DNA of 64,000 bases from Ustilaginoidea virens. Lineage: Eukaryota > Ascomycota > Sordariomycetes > Hypocreales > Clavicipitaceae. The stretch covers positions 6,076,001 to 6,140,000 of the forward strand of contig NC_057318.1 of assembly GCF_000687475.1 (NCBI RefSeq), in the 5' to 3' direction. Below are positions 49,838-62,725 of this stretch, in pieces (the first letter of the stretch is position 1; each line of letters begins with the position of its first letter). The notes below the pieces were generated by a model that saw nothing but the letters and a program-made list of their open reading frames with translations, was not told the DNA's origin and made no database searches. Made by a program: the position numbers and the translations under genes.

Positions 49838-50180
49838 TGTTGGTGTCACATCAAGGGGTACCCAGTTGTACGTAGGGTTGCGCGCGTGGTATCAAGTACC
49901 GTGAGGTCACCGGTCAAAGGTATGATTACTTCTTTAATTATGACTGATTAACTAAGAGGAAAGAAAGGAAGCAAAAGAGTAATTACACGATGTGGCCTTT
50001 TTGTGCGTGCCGTAGTCATGTGCTTCGGCGCGGTCGGGCCGGACTGCCCGCGTGCCCTACCGGGCTCAGGGGCATAGGGGCAAAAGTGGCCATATCGTGC
50101 GTAACGGGTGTGCGCGGCACATTAGTCGCAATGTGCCTAATTGGTGCCCAATTGGGCACCTTGCGACAGCGATTCCGATA
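49838..50180 (-). repeat. C4 3' LTR (343 bp)
   Basis: TGTTGGTGTCACATCAAGG ... GATTCCGATA on the plus strand. The AATTGGGCACC half-palindrome is duplicated (~50136-50165). Confidence 0.94.
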
Positions 50181-50430
50181 CTGGCAGCTTCTCTTTTTAT
50201 AGAAGCAAATATCGGAATCGCTAGGATGTAAGGCGCACATATAGAAAGAAAAGTGCGGCGCGGTCTCGGCAGGTTGTGCCGCCGATAACGCTATCGCGCC
50301 GCGCGGCCGGCTTATATAGCCTCATACCGTATAACAGCCGGTATGTTGAATATCGCAGCTAAAATAAGGGGGCAAAAAGGGGCAGCAGTAAACGCAGTAA
50401 AAGCAGCAAATGCAGCATTAAACATAAGGA
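50181..50430 (-). other. C4 3' untranslated region
   Basis: Same layout as in C2: purine tract, TATCGGAATCGC inverse of the LTR end (~50208), GC-rich hairpin segment (~50250-50310). Confidence 0.6.
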
Positions 50431-53400
50431 AATCCACCCACTTGCCACATATAATATCACTAATACCTTCTAAACGCAGTTAAATATTGACCGACCTCTT
50501 TACCCACCCTTCCATACGTATAACAGCCTTGTTTTGGTCGACGAAGGTCTCAAGGGCTTTATTAGGCGTTCCCTTAGTTATTGCGTCGGCAAGATTGTTA
50601 TTCCTATTGATCTAACGGATCTTATAAATCTCCCGGCGCTCGTATGACTGTCGTAGGGCCATAATATCTATCATAAGCCTCTTTTCCTTAGTAGTACCCA
50701 GCTTAATAAGGCATTCATATAGCGAAAACGAATCTATACATACAACCGTAGGGATCTTCGGTAATCCCAGCCTGCTAGTAATCATATTAAGTGTCGTGCC
50801 TATCGCGTATGCGATATCGACCCCTTACACCATGCTATATAGCTCCGAAGCGAGTGCGCTGCGTATTACCCGCTTACTCTTTATAGAGCTATAAGTAATG
50901 ATATTACCGGTCAGCTAAAAGGCATTATTTGCAGTATCTGCCTCATTCCCTAGTATAATTATGTAATTAATCTGGGAGCTTAAATCTTTGTTGTTGGCAA
51001 AGGATCCGTTAATAAATATAAAGATCTTAGCTGTGGTAAGGGCTAAATTGATGTACCGTAAGCTACGATCCTAGTTGTTATGCTGCTATTGAAGGCGTTT
51101 ATTCAACCTCGCGATATCCTTAGGGTCAGGCTGTTGATATTGTGCCGCGATGGATAGGTCGAAAGACGCCTTAGGCTGGCAGACCGTAGCTATGTAAGCA
51201 CCGCGAGCGCGTTATTCGATATAATTACGCTAGGCTGTAGGCGTATTCTTATCGATAGTCGCGATCTTCTTACTTTGACCTTTCTGGCGTAATATTATAC
51301 CGTTAGTATTGGCCGTTAGTATACACCTGTTGAATATTAGGGGTACGGTTGGTGATAGCTTCGTTTTAGGCTTGGCGTTGAAGCCTGCCTTAGTAAGCTC
51401 TAATTCTTCCTATTAGAAGAAGGTATTGTCGCTTAGGCTAAGGGTATCGTTAGTCTATATACCTACGATACCGAAGCATATGCTAGTATCGCCAGTATGG
51501 TCAGGAGCGTTAATACGGTTAGAAACGTTAGTACGGTCAGTATCGTTATTACCGGCGGATATTAGTAAATAGGGGTCGTAGGTTGATGTAGTTATACCTA
51601 ATTTCTCGCGATAGTGCCGGAAGTATATCGCCCACTAGTGGGTGCCTGCCTTAGCTATTCCGTATAGTAGCTTTACTACTTCTATGATCGTATTATCGGG
51701 GTATTAATGCGCTATCTGCTTAGGTAGCTTGGCGATAATCGATCTATTAAGGGTGATGGATGATTATACGTAGGCCTGTGTGATATTATATATCTAGAGA
51801 AATAAGCCGTGAGAACGTTATAGTAATGGGGCTAATGATATAAATAACCGTTGACTAGCCTATTAGATTGTAGGGGACTAAGTCAATATCAATTGCTTTT
51901 TATTATTACTATGACCTTATATGACGAGTCGTGACTTCTTATACAGCGTATCTGTGCTTTTACCCTTAATCTCTTGTACTATACGTGAGTTAAATAGACG
52001 TTAGGCTCTATATTTACCGATATTAAAGGTAATAAATCGGAATATATTGCGGGCCTATAACGCTTCTATTTCTGTACGGTTAGACTGTTCGAAAGGGGCT
52101 CTAGGGGTTGTAATCTTCCCTTCCTGGCGTAATTGACTAGCAAGCTGTAGGTTGGCTTACTCTTTTGCGGTTAGGAAAGAGGTATTAATAATAGTACTAG
52201 AAGCGATAGTATTAATAAGAGCCTCTTCTTAGTCCTTATTGATCATGACGTCGGATACCACCCTTACTGGTGATACTGGCCTGACTTAATTAGGGCTAGT
52301 GGCTAGCGACGGATATATCGCGGCTATAGGTGTTATCGCGGCTGGAGGTGCGGCTATAGCCGGTATCCTGACTTTTAGCCTGCCGGGGCGGGCCAGGCCT
52401 TCGGTATAGATAATATCTTCGGTATTATTGGGGTTGTAGTTATATAGCTTGACGACTATTAACCGGAACTTAACCGGGCTATATAGCATCTGTACGATGC
52501 AGGTCTTACTATTAAGGCTGATTAGCCGGTACGGCCTATGCTATCCACCCTTTTCTCTCTATATCTATATATCTGACTGTAGGGGTAGTTGGTAGATAGG
52601 CTGTATATTCGGGCCGTTCTATTAGGCGAGGGTATCGTGAACTTATCGCTTGGCGAGGCATTTCCTAGCTTCATTAGTAGCCTTTCGTAATATTAAGGCA
52701 CATTATAATACTGATAGACTAAGGGGTGAATTATCCGTAAGTCGGGGATATGCTCTAAAGACTAATAACGTAAGCACTAGACCATTAGGTCCAGCGGAAT
52801 TATTGACAGCTTTTATAGCAAGCTGTAATTTCTATTCCTTTATTATTTGGTCGCCTACTTTGTTGTTAATAATAGTATAGGCTCGGCGTAACGGGGCGTG
52901 GTATCTTTCGACTTTACTAATACTGTTATAGGCTTCTATAGGAATTTCATCTATATTGATAGATAGAAGCTAGGCATTATAATAGAATTCGGCGGAAGTA
53001 AAGTTTAGTCCGGTATTGTAGACTATCTAATCTGGTGGGCTAAGGTAGGTATCAATCTAGCATTCCTTAAGGGTATTCTAAATATCGTAGGCCTTCTGCC
53101 TTTATAGATCAAGAAATCTAGCTGCCTAGAAGCTTGTCGCGGCATCTATAACGTGCAATACCGGCCGATTATTAATATAAAGGATGTTAACCATAATCTT
53201 ATAGTTAAATTGGCTAGTAATATTATCCTTAAGCGTGAATTTAAATCGGCTAGGTGCCTTTGCGTTCATCTGGCATTAATAGCATATATGGGTAATGCTC
53301 TTGATGATGTTGCGGTTAATATCATCATAACTAGCCCGTTAAAGCAATTTGGAGAGCCTATTAATAGAGGGGTGCCCGAATCGACAATAAAGCTAATAGA

Positions 53401-56389
53401 TTTCCTATAATAAGAGGTGGAAGGCAGTAGTATCCGTGGCATTAAGAGTCTACTATAGATGTCCCTATTTCCTGATAATTGGAACCTTAATATCCCCTTT
53501 GATAAGCAAGTTATTAATATTATCTAGCTTTACGCCTATTCTATCTATATCCGTAATAGAATAGAGAAAGGGGGTGCCGCTATTAAGAATGTGGAAGGGG
53601 ATATTGCCGAATATCGTCGGGATATTTAATATACCAGAAGATGTGGCAGAACCTGCTCCGAAATTAACGGTATACTGCTTATCCGTTAACTCAATCGTTA
53701 AAGATTTCATTAATCTTATTAGGGCTCTTGCTTGACCTATGCCTGCTATAGATAAGCCGGAGGCGCTAGTATCTAGTAGGATTCCGCAGAAGGTGTGGTC
53801 ACTATAATGTTCTTCTTCTAGAAAGGCAGAACTCGGTAAGGGCATTCGGAAGGGGTTAATCTATAGGAAGGCATGTCGGCACAATTCATCCTGTAGGGCT
53901 TATAATATCTCAATAGATGAAGAAGGTGGCGGTTCTATTTGCGTAGGGGCTAAGAAATACTAAGTGGCTGTAAATTATAGTGCGATAGCATCCTCTGTAT
54001 CCCAATATATAACCCCTGCCATTATGACTTTAATATCTTCAATAATATTATTAAAATCGGTATCTTTAAGGGCTTGGTCGGCGGTCCCTTCGTATTCCTA
54101 TAGGAAAACGCGGAATTTCTTATTATTAGGAACGGTCCGGTTAAAGCGGTTCTTTAGCCATTATGCCTTTGATTCTTATTGCTCTTTATCAGTATGGTTG
54201 GATGACTAATATCCTAATTTATTGCAAACGAAGCATCTTTTTTAACGAGGCCTAGCTAGAAAGGCGCGACTCTATTGTTGCTATTGAGGGGGTCTGTATC
54301 GTTAGGGGCATTAATACCGGTTGTAAGATTAACTGTATCTACGATCTGTGAATAATGCTATATTACCATCAATATCTTTAATATCTTGATATTATTGGGG
54401 CTGCTGTTGAAGGAAATAATACTGTTGAGTTATATAGGTAGTCTTGTAGATGGAAAGGGATCGCCGTAGGTCAGCGGCGAGGCCTTCGAATATAGGGGCA
54501 TAACGATATAAGGCCTGGCTATATTTAGGGGTATCCTTTATAGCGTTAAGCATTTGCCGATGAAGCTCTATATTAGCTGTAAAGGGGGGAAAAAGACCAC
54601 GATATAGGCATTAAAGTTCTTCCAATAGGATGTTAAGGCATTCTAGCTTTGACTTGTTAGGGTGTTTTGCAATAGTTAATTAGAGTATTGTTCTATTCTA
54701 ATAGTGCAAATAGAATTGCTCTATACTCTTATTTTCGAAATGGTTTTTAACTTTGCGCACTATATCGTCGAAAGTGAGGGTATTACGAATGCGTTCGATA
54801 TTATCAAAGTAATATATTTTAATATCGCCGATTAGTATAATTTAAAAGGCTCTTATGAGTGTATAATCGGGCAATCCTAGAAGGCAGCACTTGCTCTTAA
54901 AGGATACTACCTTTGGTATAAGGAAGTCATCCATTTTACCGCTATATCTATTCTTTGTACGATAGCTGCATAAGAGGTTAGATATCTTCTTCGAAATATT
55001 ATCAAACCCGGCCTTTATGTAGGCTCTTCGGGTATAATCTTTTTGGTAGTATTCCGGAAGGTATTCCGGAACGGCTTATCGGTAGCCTTACGGTAGGCTA
55101 GCGGGATCTCTGGCTGGGTTATCCTATAACCTGGGTCGGTTTAGGTTTACCGGTCCTCCCGTTAAGACGGTCCATTTATCGGCCTAGGTAGGCCGATAGT
55201 GCCGGGAGGGGTCCAGTGCCGTGCCTATCTTTAGCATTGTCGGGTAAGGCATTAGAGCCAGTGGTTGAGGCATTTATGCCTATTAGTTATAGCTGCGATA
55301 CTATGATTCGTGATATCTAGTATCAGGGGCAGCTATTTTATCAATATTAGGGGCTTGCCCTATACCGCTAGTAACGGCATATCGGGGGATATTAATATTG
55401 GTGACTTCGAGCGTGTTACCGTCGGGTCCCTCTGTTGAGGGAAGCATATTATTAGGGCGTATATCCTGACTTCTGGCTCTTATGGGTATATTATGATTCT
55501 GAGGGGTATTAGGATAGCCGCCTCGGCTAGCCCGGCTAGGGGTATAACCCCTAGGGTGTAGTATTTAGTCGGTCGGGCTATAGTTATCGTCTGTTGTGTG
55601 CTGTTGTTGTTGTCGGGAGCTTTCCCCTGTCTGAAATAGCGGCCTGTTGTAAATAGGCGCTTTCCCTTTCTATTGTAGCGGCTGGCCCCTTTCTTCTTTG
55701 GTGGGAATAGGGGCCTTCTTTGACGTAGATAGAGGGATGAGGGGTTATTGTGCCGTTGGTGTTATAAAGTCCCTGGGGGTCGAAGGGGCTTGTAAAGGTC
55801 TTCGCGAGGGTAATCGCGAGGGTATTTATAAGGGTATTCGTAATAGTATCCGTAAGAGTATTCGAACAATTATAGCAGGAAGTGAATTCCTTGAGCTTAT
55901 AATGGAGGGGGCATCCTAATTCATTTGCATCTCCCGTTTGGTGTAAGCAGTAGGGACTGATTATTCCCTATCTGGGTTTAACCGGGATATAAAGGTTTTG
56001 CGTATAAGTTGGAGGTCTATTTCTTCTTGAGGCCATTCAGGCATATGCTCTTGTTGTATGCAGTGGAGAAGGGTCCTGATTATTGATGATCCTGTGCTTC
56101 CAATATACACCCCACGTTCCTATAGGGTTGTTCGGAATTCCCATAGGAGCCGTTTATTAATATAGCTAAATAGTTCCTTAGTCCACTCATCACAATCCTT
56201 ACGGAATTGTTCCCATAGATCATCATCCTTCTTATCGCCTATTGTATAACTATTGATAAGGTAGGCGATACGATTGTATAACTATTCGTCCGTAGTATTT
56301 ATAGGGTCAACTTAGTCTATCGAATCGATCCAGTCTTTTATAATAATCTTAGCAAAAGGGTTAAGCTTTTCCGGTAGTGGTGCCTCCAT
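50431..56389 (-). pseudogene. C4 gag-pol
   Basis: Start ATG at 56387-56389 (MEAPLPEKLNPF). Gag runs to ~53900. Protease DTSASG (~53765-53780) lies in the longest open stretch, 53465-53845. Integrase: RFGHPS and CYQCQ zinc part (~53290-53400), core with an Asp in HVIDAA (~53150). Linker with Pro/Ala (52286-52489). Reverse transcriptase whose QTDD site reads stop-TND (~51450). RNase H (~50480-51020, FSLYECLIKLGTTKEKR). About 1,980 codons, one gag-pol frame as usual for this group. Fewer stops than C1 and C1b by eye, but still many TAA/TAG. Confidence 0.87.
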
Positions 56390-56998
56390 TATGATATTAA
56401 TAGAGGTAAGGATAAGGTGGAAAAGGCAGAGAGATAGGGAGCGTTTAGCGTAGGTATTAAAAGGAAGTAATTAAAAAAGAAGTAATTGATAAAGGAAGGT
56501 AGTAAATTAATAAAAGAAGGAAGGAAGTAATTAATAAAAAGAAGGTTATAATTAGTAAAAGAAGAAAAGAAGGAAGGAAGCAATAGTCGGGCAGGATATT
56601 ATAGGCGTTCCGATTGCTTATTTGACTATATATCGGTAAATAGGTCCTTTACCGTTATAAGGCTCTAAGTCGCTTACGTAAGAACCTGCGTTTATGCCTG
56701 CTAATAGTATCACGATAGATTTGGCGTTCCGTAGTTCCCGTCACAACCAAAGATATTGTGATATTCAGCGATCGTTACTGACTGATACAATCAATTAGTA
56801 TAATATTTGGCGATTATTCCTCGTGATAGACGAGTAGGGAAGGTTAGATACAATTAGTTTATCCCTTAGTCCGTAATATATAAGCCGTTTCGACTGAATT
56901 AGGCTAAATCACGTTCCTTATTAGTACGATCTTTTTAAATCGCCTCTTCTTGCTGGTCCTAGCTAATCTATAAAGTAAACTTCAACTTCACTGATCAG
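56390..56998 (-). other. C4 leader, unlike the other C leaders
   Basis: Begins CTGATCAGTG after the LTR. It lacks the three hairpin repeats and the 19 bp palindrome of C1-C3. It keeps more CpA and looks less mutated. A purine-rich GGAAGTAAT-type repeat lies next to gag (~56455-56585). No coding support. Confidence 0.6.
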
Positions 56999-57341
56999 TA
57001 TTGGTGTCATATTAAGGGGTACCCAGTTGTACGTAGGGTTGCGCGCGTGGTATCAAGTACCGTGAAGTCACCGGTCAAAGGTATAATTACTTCTTTGATT
57101 ATGACTGATTAACTAAGAGGAAAGAAAGGAAGCAAAAGAGTAATTACACGATGTGGCCTTTTTGTGCGTGCTATAGTCACGTGCTTCGGCGCGGTCGGGC
57201 CGGACTGCCCGCGTGCCCTACCGGGCTCAGGGGCATAGGGGCAAAAGTGGCCATATCGTGCGTAACGGGTGTGCGCGGCACATTCGTCGCAATGTGCCCA
57301 ATTGGTGCCCAATTGGGCACCTTGCGACAGCGATTCCGACA
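56999..57341 (-). repeat. C4 5' LTR (343 bp)
   Basis: TATTGGTGTCATATTAAGG ... GATTCCGACA. Same length as the 3' LTR, with the same duplicated palindrome half (~57296-57325). Confidence 0.94.
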
Positions 57342-57346
57342 ATTTT

Positions 57347-58414
57347 AGCTATATTAGGTTAGATTACCGGCAGTAGGTAGTATATAGACGTCTAATACTT
57401 AGGAGAGCTATACTAAAGATAAAGACCTTTTTTTCTATAATCTTTATGCTATTCTTTAAAGACCTATATTGCTTTAGGCGTATACTAATTACCCTTCGAG
57501 TCTAGCTTATTAATACCTAATATTTATATATTGCCCTCGGAATCCTAAGTATATATCGGTTGGGAATAGGTTGAACCTATATAGTAGTTAATAGTTAAAC
57601 TAGTCTTAATATTAATAGCAATTTATCGGTAATAATCTACCGCCGAATAGTAGTTGTAATAGGAGACCTTAAGGCTAATAATTTTATCAGCCATATGGGC
57701 GTTAAGCGCTAATCGGAGGTATTTAAGCTTAACTTCCTTAGGCTAACCGAAACCGCTAATAAGTATAAGTTTTTCCTTAAATCGCATAAAAAAGGCGGTA
57801 AAAGGTTCCTTAGGGCCTTAGTATAAAAAGTGCTTAAGCTTAGTAATAGTATAATCCTATTAGTATAGGTCCTTAAAAAGATATTAAAAGTATTTAAAAA
57901 ACTTTATTATATTATAATCGTAAGCTATACTGTTTTCGAAGAAGGCTGCGACCTATAATTAGACTATAGACGAAAGGTTCTAGAAGATAAATATCTATTA
58001 GGTCTTCTCGTCCCTAATAAAGTCCTTATCGACCTTAAGCTTATATTATATAAAGGTCTATTAGGCTGTAAATATAGCCTTTTTGCTATTAAAAGGGTCC
58101 CTTATCGGGATCGGCTTATGTTTTAACTAGGTATCTTAAGCCGTAGGGAGGGGGGCGTTCTATTATATAACCGGGGCCAATTAGGGGGCGGCCTAGGAGC
58201 TATTTAACTAGTTCGCGAGGAGGGTCTATAGCAAGGGAGCAATAGTAGTAAGGTATTATACATTAGTCTGCATCTGCGCCTCTATCTATTGTAACCCTAT
58301 TGCAAGCTGCTCTACTTAGGTATGTGTATTACGTTAGGGATGTCGTAGTCTTAGGTTATCTGGACCCGTTTCTCTAGGTATACTCATCTCGATATCTTAT
58401 ATAGCCTGCATCAT
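57347..58414 (-). pseudogene. G gag
   Basis: Gypsy gag from the ATG at 58412-58414 (MMQAI, then a stop from Gln). The central gag region includes FFENSIAYDYNIIKFFKYF and GPKEPFTAFFMRFKEKL (~57780-57960), typical of the retrotransposon gag fold. Near 57420-57480 a zinc-knuckle-like stretch (HKDYRKKGLYL) has Tyr and Arg where Cys is expected. C4 cuts it at 57346. The 51 bp between ATG and the 5' LTR show no TGG primer site. Confidence 0.78.
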
Positions 58415-58465
58415 CGGCTCTATAATGTGAGGTTATAACAGTAAGGCTAAGAGAGTCTATTTAAA

Positions 58466-58707
58466 TGTAAAGGACTGGCCCTAGGGCTACTGCGAATAGG
58501 CGTCGAATAAATATATTAAATAGACTAAGGAGGAAAGAGAGAGAGCCCGAATAGGGGCCTCTGAGTAGCCTATTTATGCCCGTACGTAGCACGGGCCGAG
58601 TCCTTAGCGAGCCCTTGTGACCCCGTATCGATACTCCCTAGGCTAGTCGCGGGCGCAGCCCGAGTCCTAGCCACATTATGGCGCGGGCGTAGCCCGTGCC
58701 CGTAATA
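58466..58707 (-). repeat. G 5' LTR (242 bp)
   Basis: TGTAAAGGACTGG ... GCCCGTAATA. Same length as the 3' LTR but with more C and G kept (e.g. GCGCGGGCGTAGCCCG). Confidence 0.9.
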
Positions 58708-58711
58708 TAAA

Positions 58712-58885
58712 TAGCTATTTAACCGCGTTAATCCACTATTCCTATGCAAATTCCGTATATACTTACAAGATTACGGCATATATATCGGAATATCAGGCTC
58801 TCTAATAATACCAACCCTAATAGAATGCCTTTAATAATAATAGAATCCTAAATAGCCTTAAGAAGAGATCGATTATTAATTAGGG
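58712..58885 (+). pseudogene. C3 gag fragment
   Basis: Continues from 35184 (ACCGCGTTAATCC matches C1 and C2 gag). Stopped by the A LTR. Confidence 0.8.
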
Positions 58886-59657
58886 CGTATTGCAATTCTC
58901 AAGGTCACTACAAAAGCAGAGCCTTACTAGCTAGCTAGATGGCACAAGACTGTCTGCGACCTGTGAACTAATCTTAGTATAAATACTAGATTTTTCACCA
59001 AGTCCTAAGACTATACAAGTGCTATAAAGCAAGGCAAGTATAAAGGCAAGGCAAATATAAGATAACCAGAAAACGCAGGGAAGGTAAGAAGTTAAGAGGC
59101 ATATAGTGCATTAACAGACTCGATTGTGCTGCCCTTCTACTATCTAGAAAGAAGGGGAAAAGCTATCCTATATATACACGAAGGAGGGGTGGGCCCAGGC
59201 ATTCAGGGTAGCCAGTAAGAAGGCTCCCCGTAATGCTCGCTATAATACGTCAGCAACCCCGCTATATCCGACCTTTCCAACCACCCTAACCACCGCACTA
59301 GTAATTAGTCACCACGCTAGTGACTAACTACCACACTAGTGGACTAGCCACCACGCTAGTAGGCCACCACGCTAATTTAGCAATGCCACACCACGCTAAT
59401 TTAGCAATGCCACACCACGCTAGTAGGCCGCCACCACGCTAATAGGCAACCACGCTAATTTAGCAATGCCACACCTTTTCAACAAGGCCTACCTTACTTG
59501 ATATACAGTAAATAATCCACTGAAAATCCTTAAGGTAAAAGGCAAAGGCCTAAGGTAATACTACCATAAGTCCAAGAGGCGGTATAAGGGCCAGAAGGTT
59601 AGTAGGCCAGTAAGGCATAAGGCCAGCAGCCTAGTAGGCTACTATAGGATTTTAACA
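58886..59657 (-). repeat. Solo A LTR (772 bp), TSD GGGCG
   Basis: TATTGCAATTCTC ... GGATTTTAACA. GGGCG at 58881-58885 and 59658-59662. Shares with 17648-18392 the extra duplicated CACGCTAATTTAGCAATGCC segment (~59370-59420), so these two copies are close relatives. Confidence 0.95.
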
Positions 59658-59662
59658 GGGCG

Positions 59663-62600
59663 TAAGATATTCCGCTTATAATTTAACCCTTATAGGGAAG
59701 CATTAATACCTATTAGCAATTTCGACTAGGAAGTTATAGGCTCACAAAATTCATTATAGGCACCTACCGCAGTAAGACCCTTAAGAAGATCCTTATAAGC
59801 CTTAATATTAAGGGACTTTATAATACTAAGAGTGGCACAATTATAGTTATAACAACCTATTATCCCCCCCTTTATATCGAAGAAGCCTTATGCCCTTATT
59901 AAAGAAAAAAAGGGCCGGTCTTAATAACTAAAAGGGAAGATGCCTATTTACAATAGGTTGCTATTCGAAATAAGGGAAAGCTCCCACTATTAATAATATA
60001 CAACAGCCGATGATTATAGCCCGACCGATAAAATACTTTACCCTAGGGATTATACCCCTAGCCGGGCTAGCCGAGGCGGCTATTATAATGCCCCTCAAGG
60101 TTATAATATACCCAATAGAGCTTGGATTATAAGCCCCGATAATATACTTCCTTTAATAAAGGACCCTAATAATAATACCCTCTAAGCTAATACCGCCCCT
60201 AATACTAGATATTATGAATTGCGGTATTGCGGCCTGTAGGCCTAAACGCCTCATCTAATAATACTAAAAATAGGCACAGCACCCGGCCCTTCCCGCTAAT
60301 ATCGGCTTACTTAGGCCGATAAATAGATAGTTTTAATAGGAGGGCCGGTAAATCCGGACCGACCTAGGTTATAGGATAATCTAGCTAGAGATCCCGCTAG
60401 CCTACCGTAAGGCTACTAATAAGCTGTTCCGGAATACCCTCCGGAAGATTATACCCGAAAAGCCTATATAGAGGCTAGGTTTAATTAAGAAGATTATTTC
60501 TGAACTAGATTTAATAATATATCGAAGAAGATATCTAACCTCTTATACAGCTATTATATAGAGGATAGATATAGCGGCAAAATAGATAACTTCCTTATAC
60601 TAAAGGTAGTATCCTTTAAGAGTAAATATTGCCTATTAGGACTACCTAATTATGCATTCGCTAGAGCTTTTTAAATTATACTAATCGGTAATACTAAGAC
60701 CTTTTACTTTAATAATATTAAATGCATTCGTAATACCCTCACTTTTAATAATATAGTCCATAAAATTAAGAGCTATTTCGAAAATAAAAGCATAGAGCAA
60801 TTCTATTTGCATTATTAGAATAAAATAACGCTCTAATTAACTATCGCGAAATATCCCGATAAGTTAAAGCTAAAATGCCTTAATATCCTATTAGAAGAAC
60901 TTTAACGCCTATATTATAGTCTTTTTCCCCCCTTTATAGCTAATACGGAGCTTTACCGATAAGTCCTTAATGCTATAAGGGATACCCCTAAGTATAGCCA
61001 GGCCCTATATTGTTATGCCCCTATATTCAAAGGCCTCGCTACTAACCTATAGCGATCCCTTTCTATCTACGAGACTACTTATATAACTCAATAGTATTAT
61101 TTTCTTTAATAATAGCCTTAGCAATATTAAGATATTAAAAATATTAATATCGCTAATAATATGGCGTTATTTATAGATCGTAGATATAGTTAATCCTATA
61201 ACCAGTATTAATGCCCCTAATGATACGGACCCCTTTAATACCACTTTAAATAATAGAATCGTGCCCTTCTAGCTAGGCCCTATTAAAAAAGATACTTTAT
61301 TTATAATAAAATAGGGTATTAGTTATTTAACTATTCTGCTAAAGAGCAATAAGAATTAAAAGACCGATAGATAAAAAACCGATCCCACTATACTGCCCCT
61401 AATAATAAGAAATTCTATATTTTCTTATAGGAATACAAAAAGCCTAGGCCCTAAGGCCCTAAAGAAGAAGAAAAGGCTAACCTTGATGATATTATTAGTA
61501 ATATTAAGGTAATAATAGCAGGAGACACAAACTAGGATATAGAGAATATTACTATACCGTAAATTATAGCCATGCAGTATTTCCTAGCCCCTATATAAGC
61601 CGAGTTATTATCTATTGAGATATTATAAGCCCTACAAGATGAATTATACTAATATACCTTCTTATAAATTAACCCTTTTTAAATATCCTTACTACTACCC
61701 GATTGTAATTCTGCTTTTCTAGAAGAAGAATATTATAGTAACTATACCTTCCGTGGAATCCTACCGGATACCGGCGCCTCCGGCCTATTAATAGCAGGCT
61801 TAGGTTAAGTAAAGGCCCTAATAAGATTAATAAAGACCCTGACTATTAAGGCGACTAATAAGAAGCATATAATAAACTTCGGTGCTAGCTTTACTATATC
61901 TTCTGGTATATTAAATATTCCGATGATATTTAGTAATATCCCCTTCTACGTCCTTAATAGCAGCACCCCCTTCTTATATTCTATTATAGATATAGATAGA
62001 ATAGGTATAAAGCTTAATAATATTAATAATCTATTAATCCAAAGGGATATTAAGGTTCTAATTATTAGGAAATAGGGATATCTATAGTGGACTCTTAATG
62101 CTATGGATACTATAGCCTTTTATCTATTATTATAAGAAATCCGTTAGCTTTATTGTCGATTTAAGCACCCCTCTATTAATAGGCTTACTAAATTACTTTA
62201 AAGAGCTAGTTATAATAATATTGACCGCAATATTATTGAGAGTATTACCTATATATGCTATTAATGCTAAATAAACGCAAAAGCACTTAGCCGATTTAAA
62301 TTCATACTTAAAAATAACAATACTAGCTAATTTAACTATAAAATTATCGTCGATATCCTTCATATTGATAATCGGCCGGTATTATATATTATGGATGCTG
62401 CAATAAGCTTCTAGGCAGCTAGGTTTTTTAACCCTTAAAGATAGAAGGCCTAAGACGTCTAAAATACCCTTAAGAAATGCTAGATCGATATATACCTTAG
62501 CCTGCCGGATTGGATAGTTTATAATGCCAGTCTAAATTTCGCCTCCGCTAAATTCCGTTATAATGCCCGGCTTTTATCTATCAATATGGATGAAATCCCT

Positions 62601-62725
62601 ATAGAAGCCTACAATAGCATTAATAAGGTCGAGAGATATTACGCCCCTTTATGCCAAGCCTATACCATCGTTAGTAATAAAGTAGGCGATCTATTAATAA
62701 GGGAATAGAAACTACAGCTAGCTAT
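59663..62725 (+). pseudogene. C3 gag, protease and integrase
   Basis: Plus-strand continuation of C3. Rest of gag to ~61680. Protease with intact DTGASG (61767-61784), the only C copy here to keep that loop. Pre-integrase and zinc part (~62140-62280), integrase core (~62340-62560), then integrase C-terminus up to the B insertion at 62725. Reverse transcriptase and RNase H would lie beyond B, outside the window. Stops TAA/TAG throughout. Confidence 0.85.

Larger units (their letters stand above)
49838..57341 (-). mobile_element. C4: complete, divergent family C element, TSD ATTTT
   Basis: 7,504 bp, minus orientation, 343 bp LTRs at both ends, ATTTT at 49833-49837 and 57342-57346. It differs from C1-C3 in its leader, gag N-terminus and the last ~20 bp of the LTR (TGTTGGTGTCAC-type instead of TGTTGATATAAACTC), while the rest of the LTR and pol match. 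Inserted between gag and pol of G. Confidence 0.96.
35185..58707 (-). mobile_element. G: gypsy chromovirus, complete but fragmented
   Basis: Identical-length 242 bp LTRs at 35185-35426 and 58466-58707 with a short target duplication (TAAA at 35181-35184 and 58708-58711) in gag of C3. It holds C2, C4 and two solo A LTRs. Without them G is ~7.3 kb. On the minus strand: gag (58414 downward), protease, reverse transcriptase/RNase H, integrase, chromodomain. A further ~1.8 kb follows before the 3' LTR. The assignment joins five fragments whose edges are all explained by target duplications. Confidence 0.9.
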
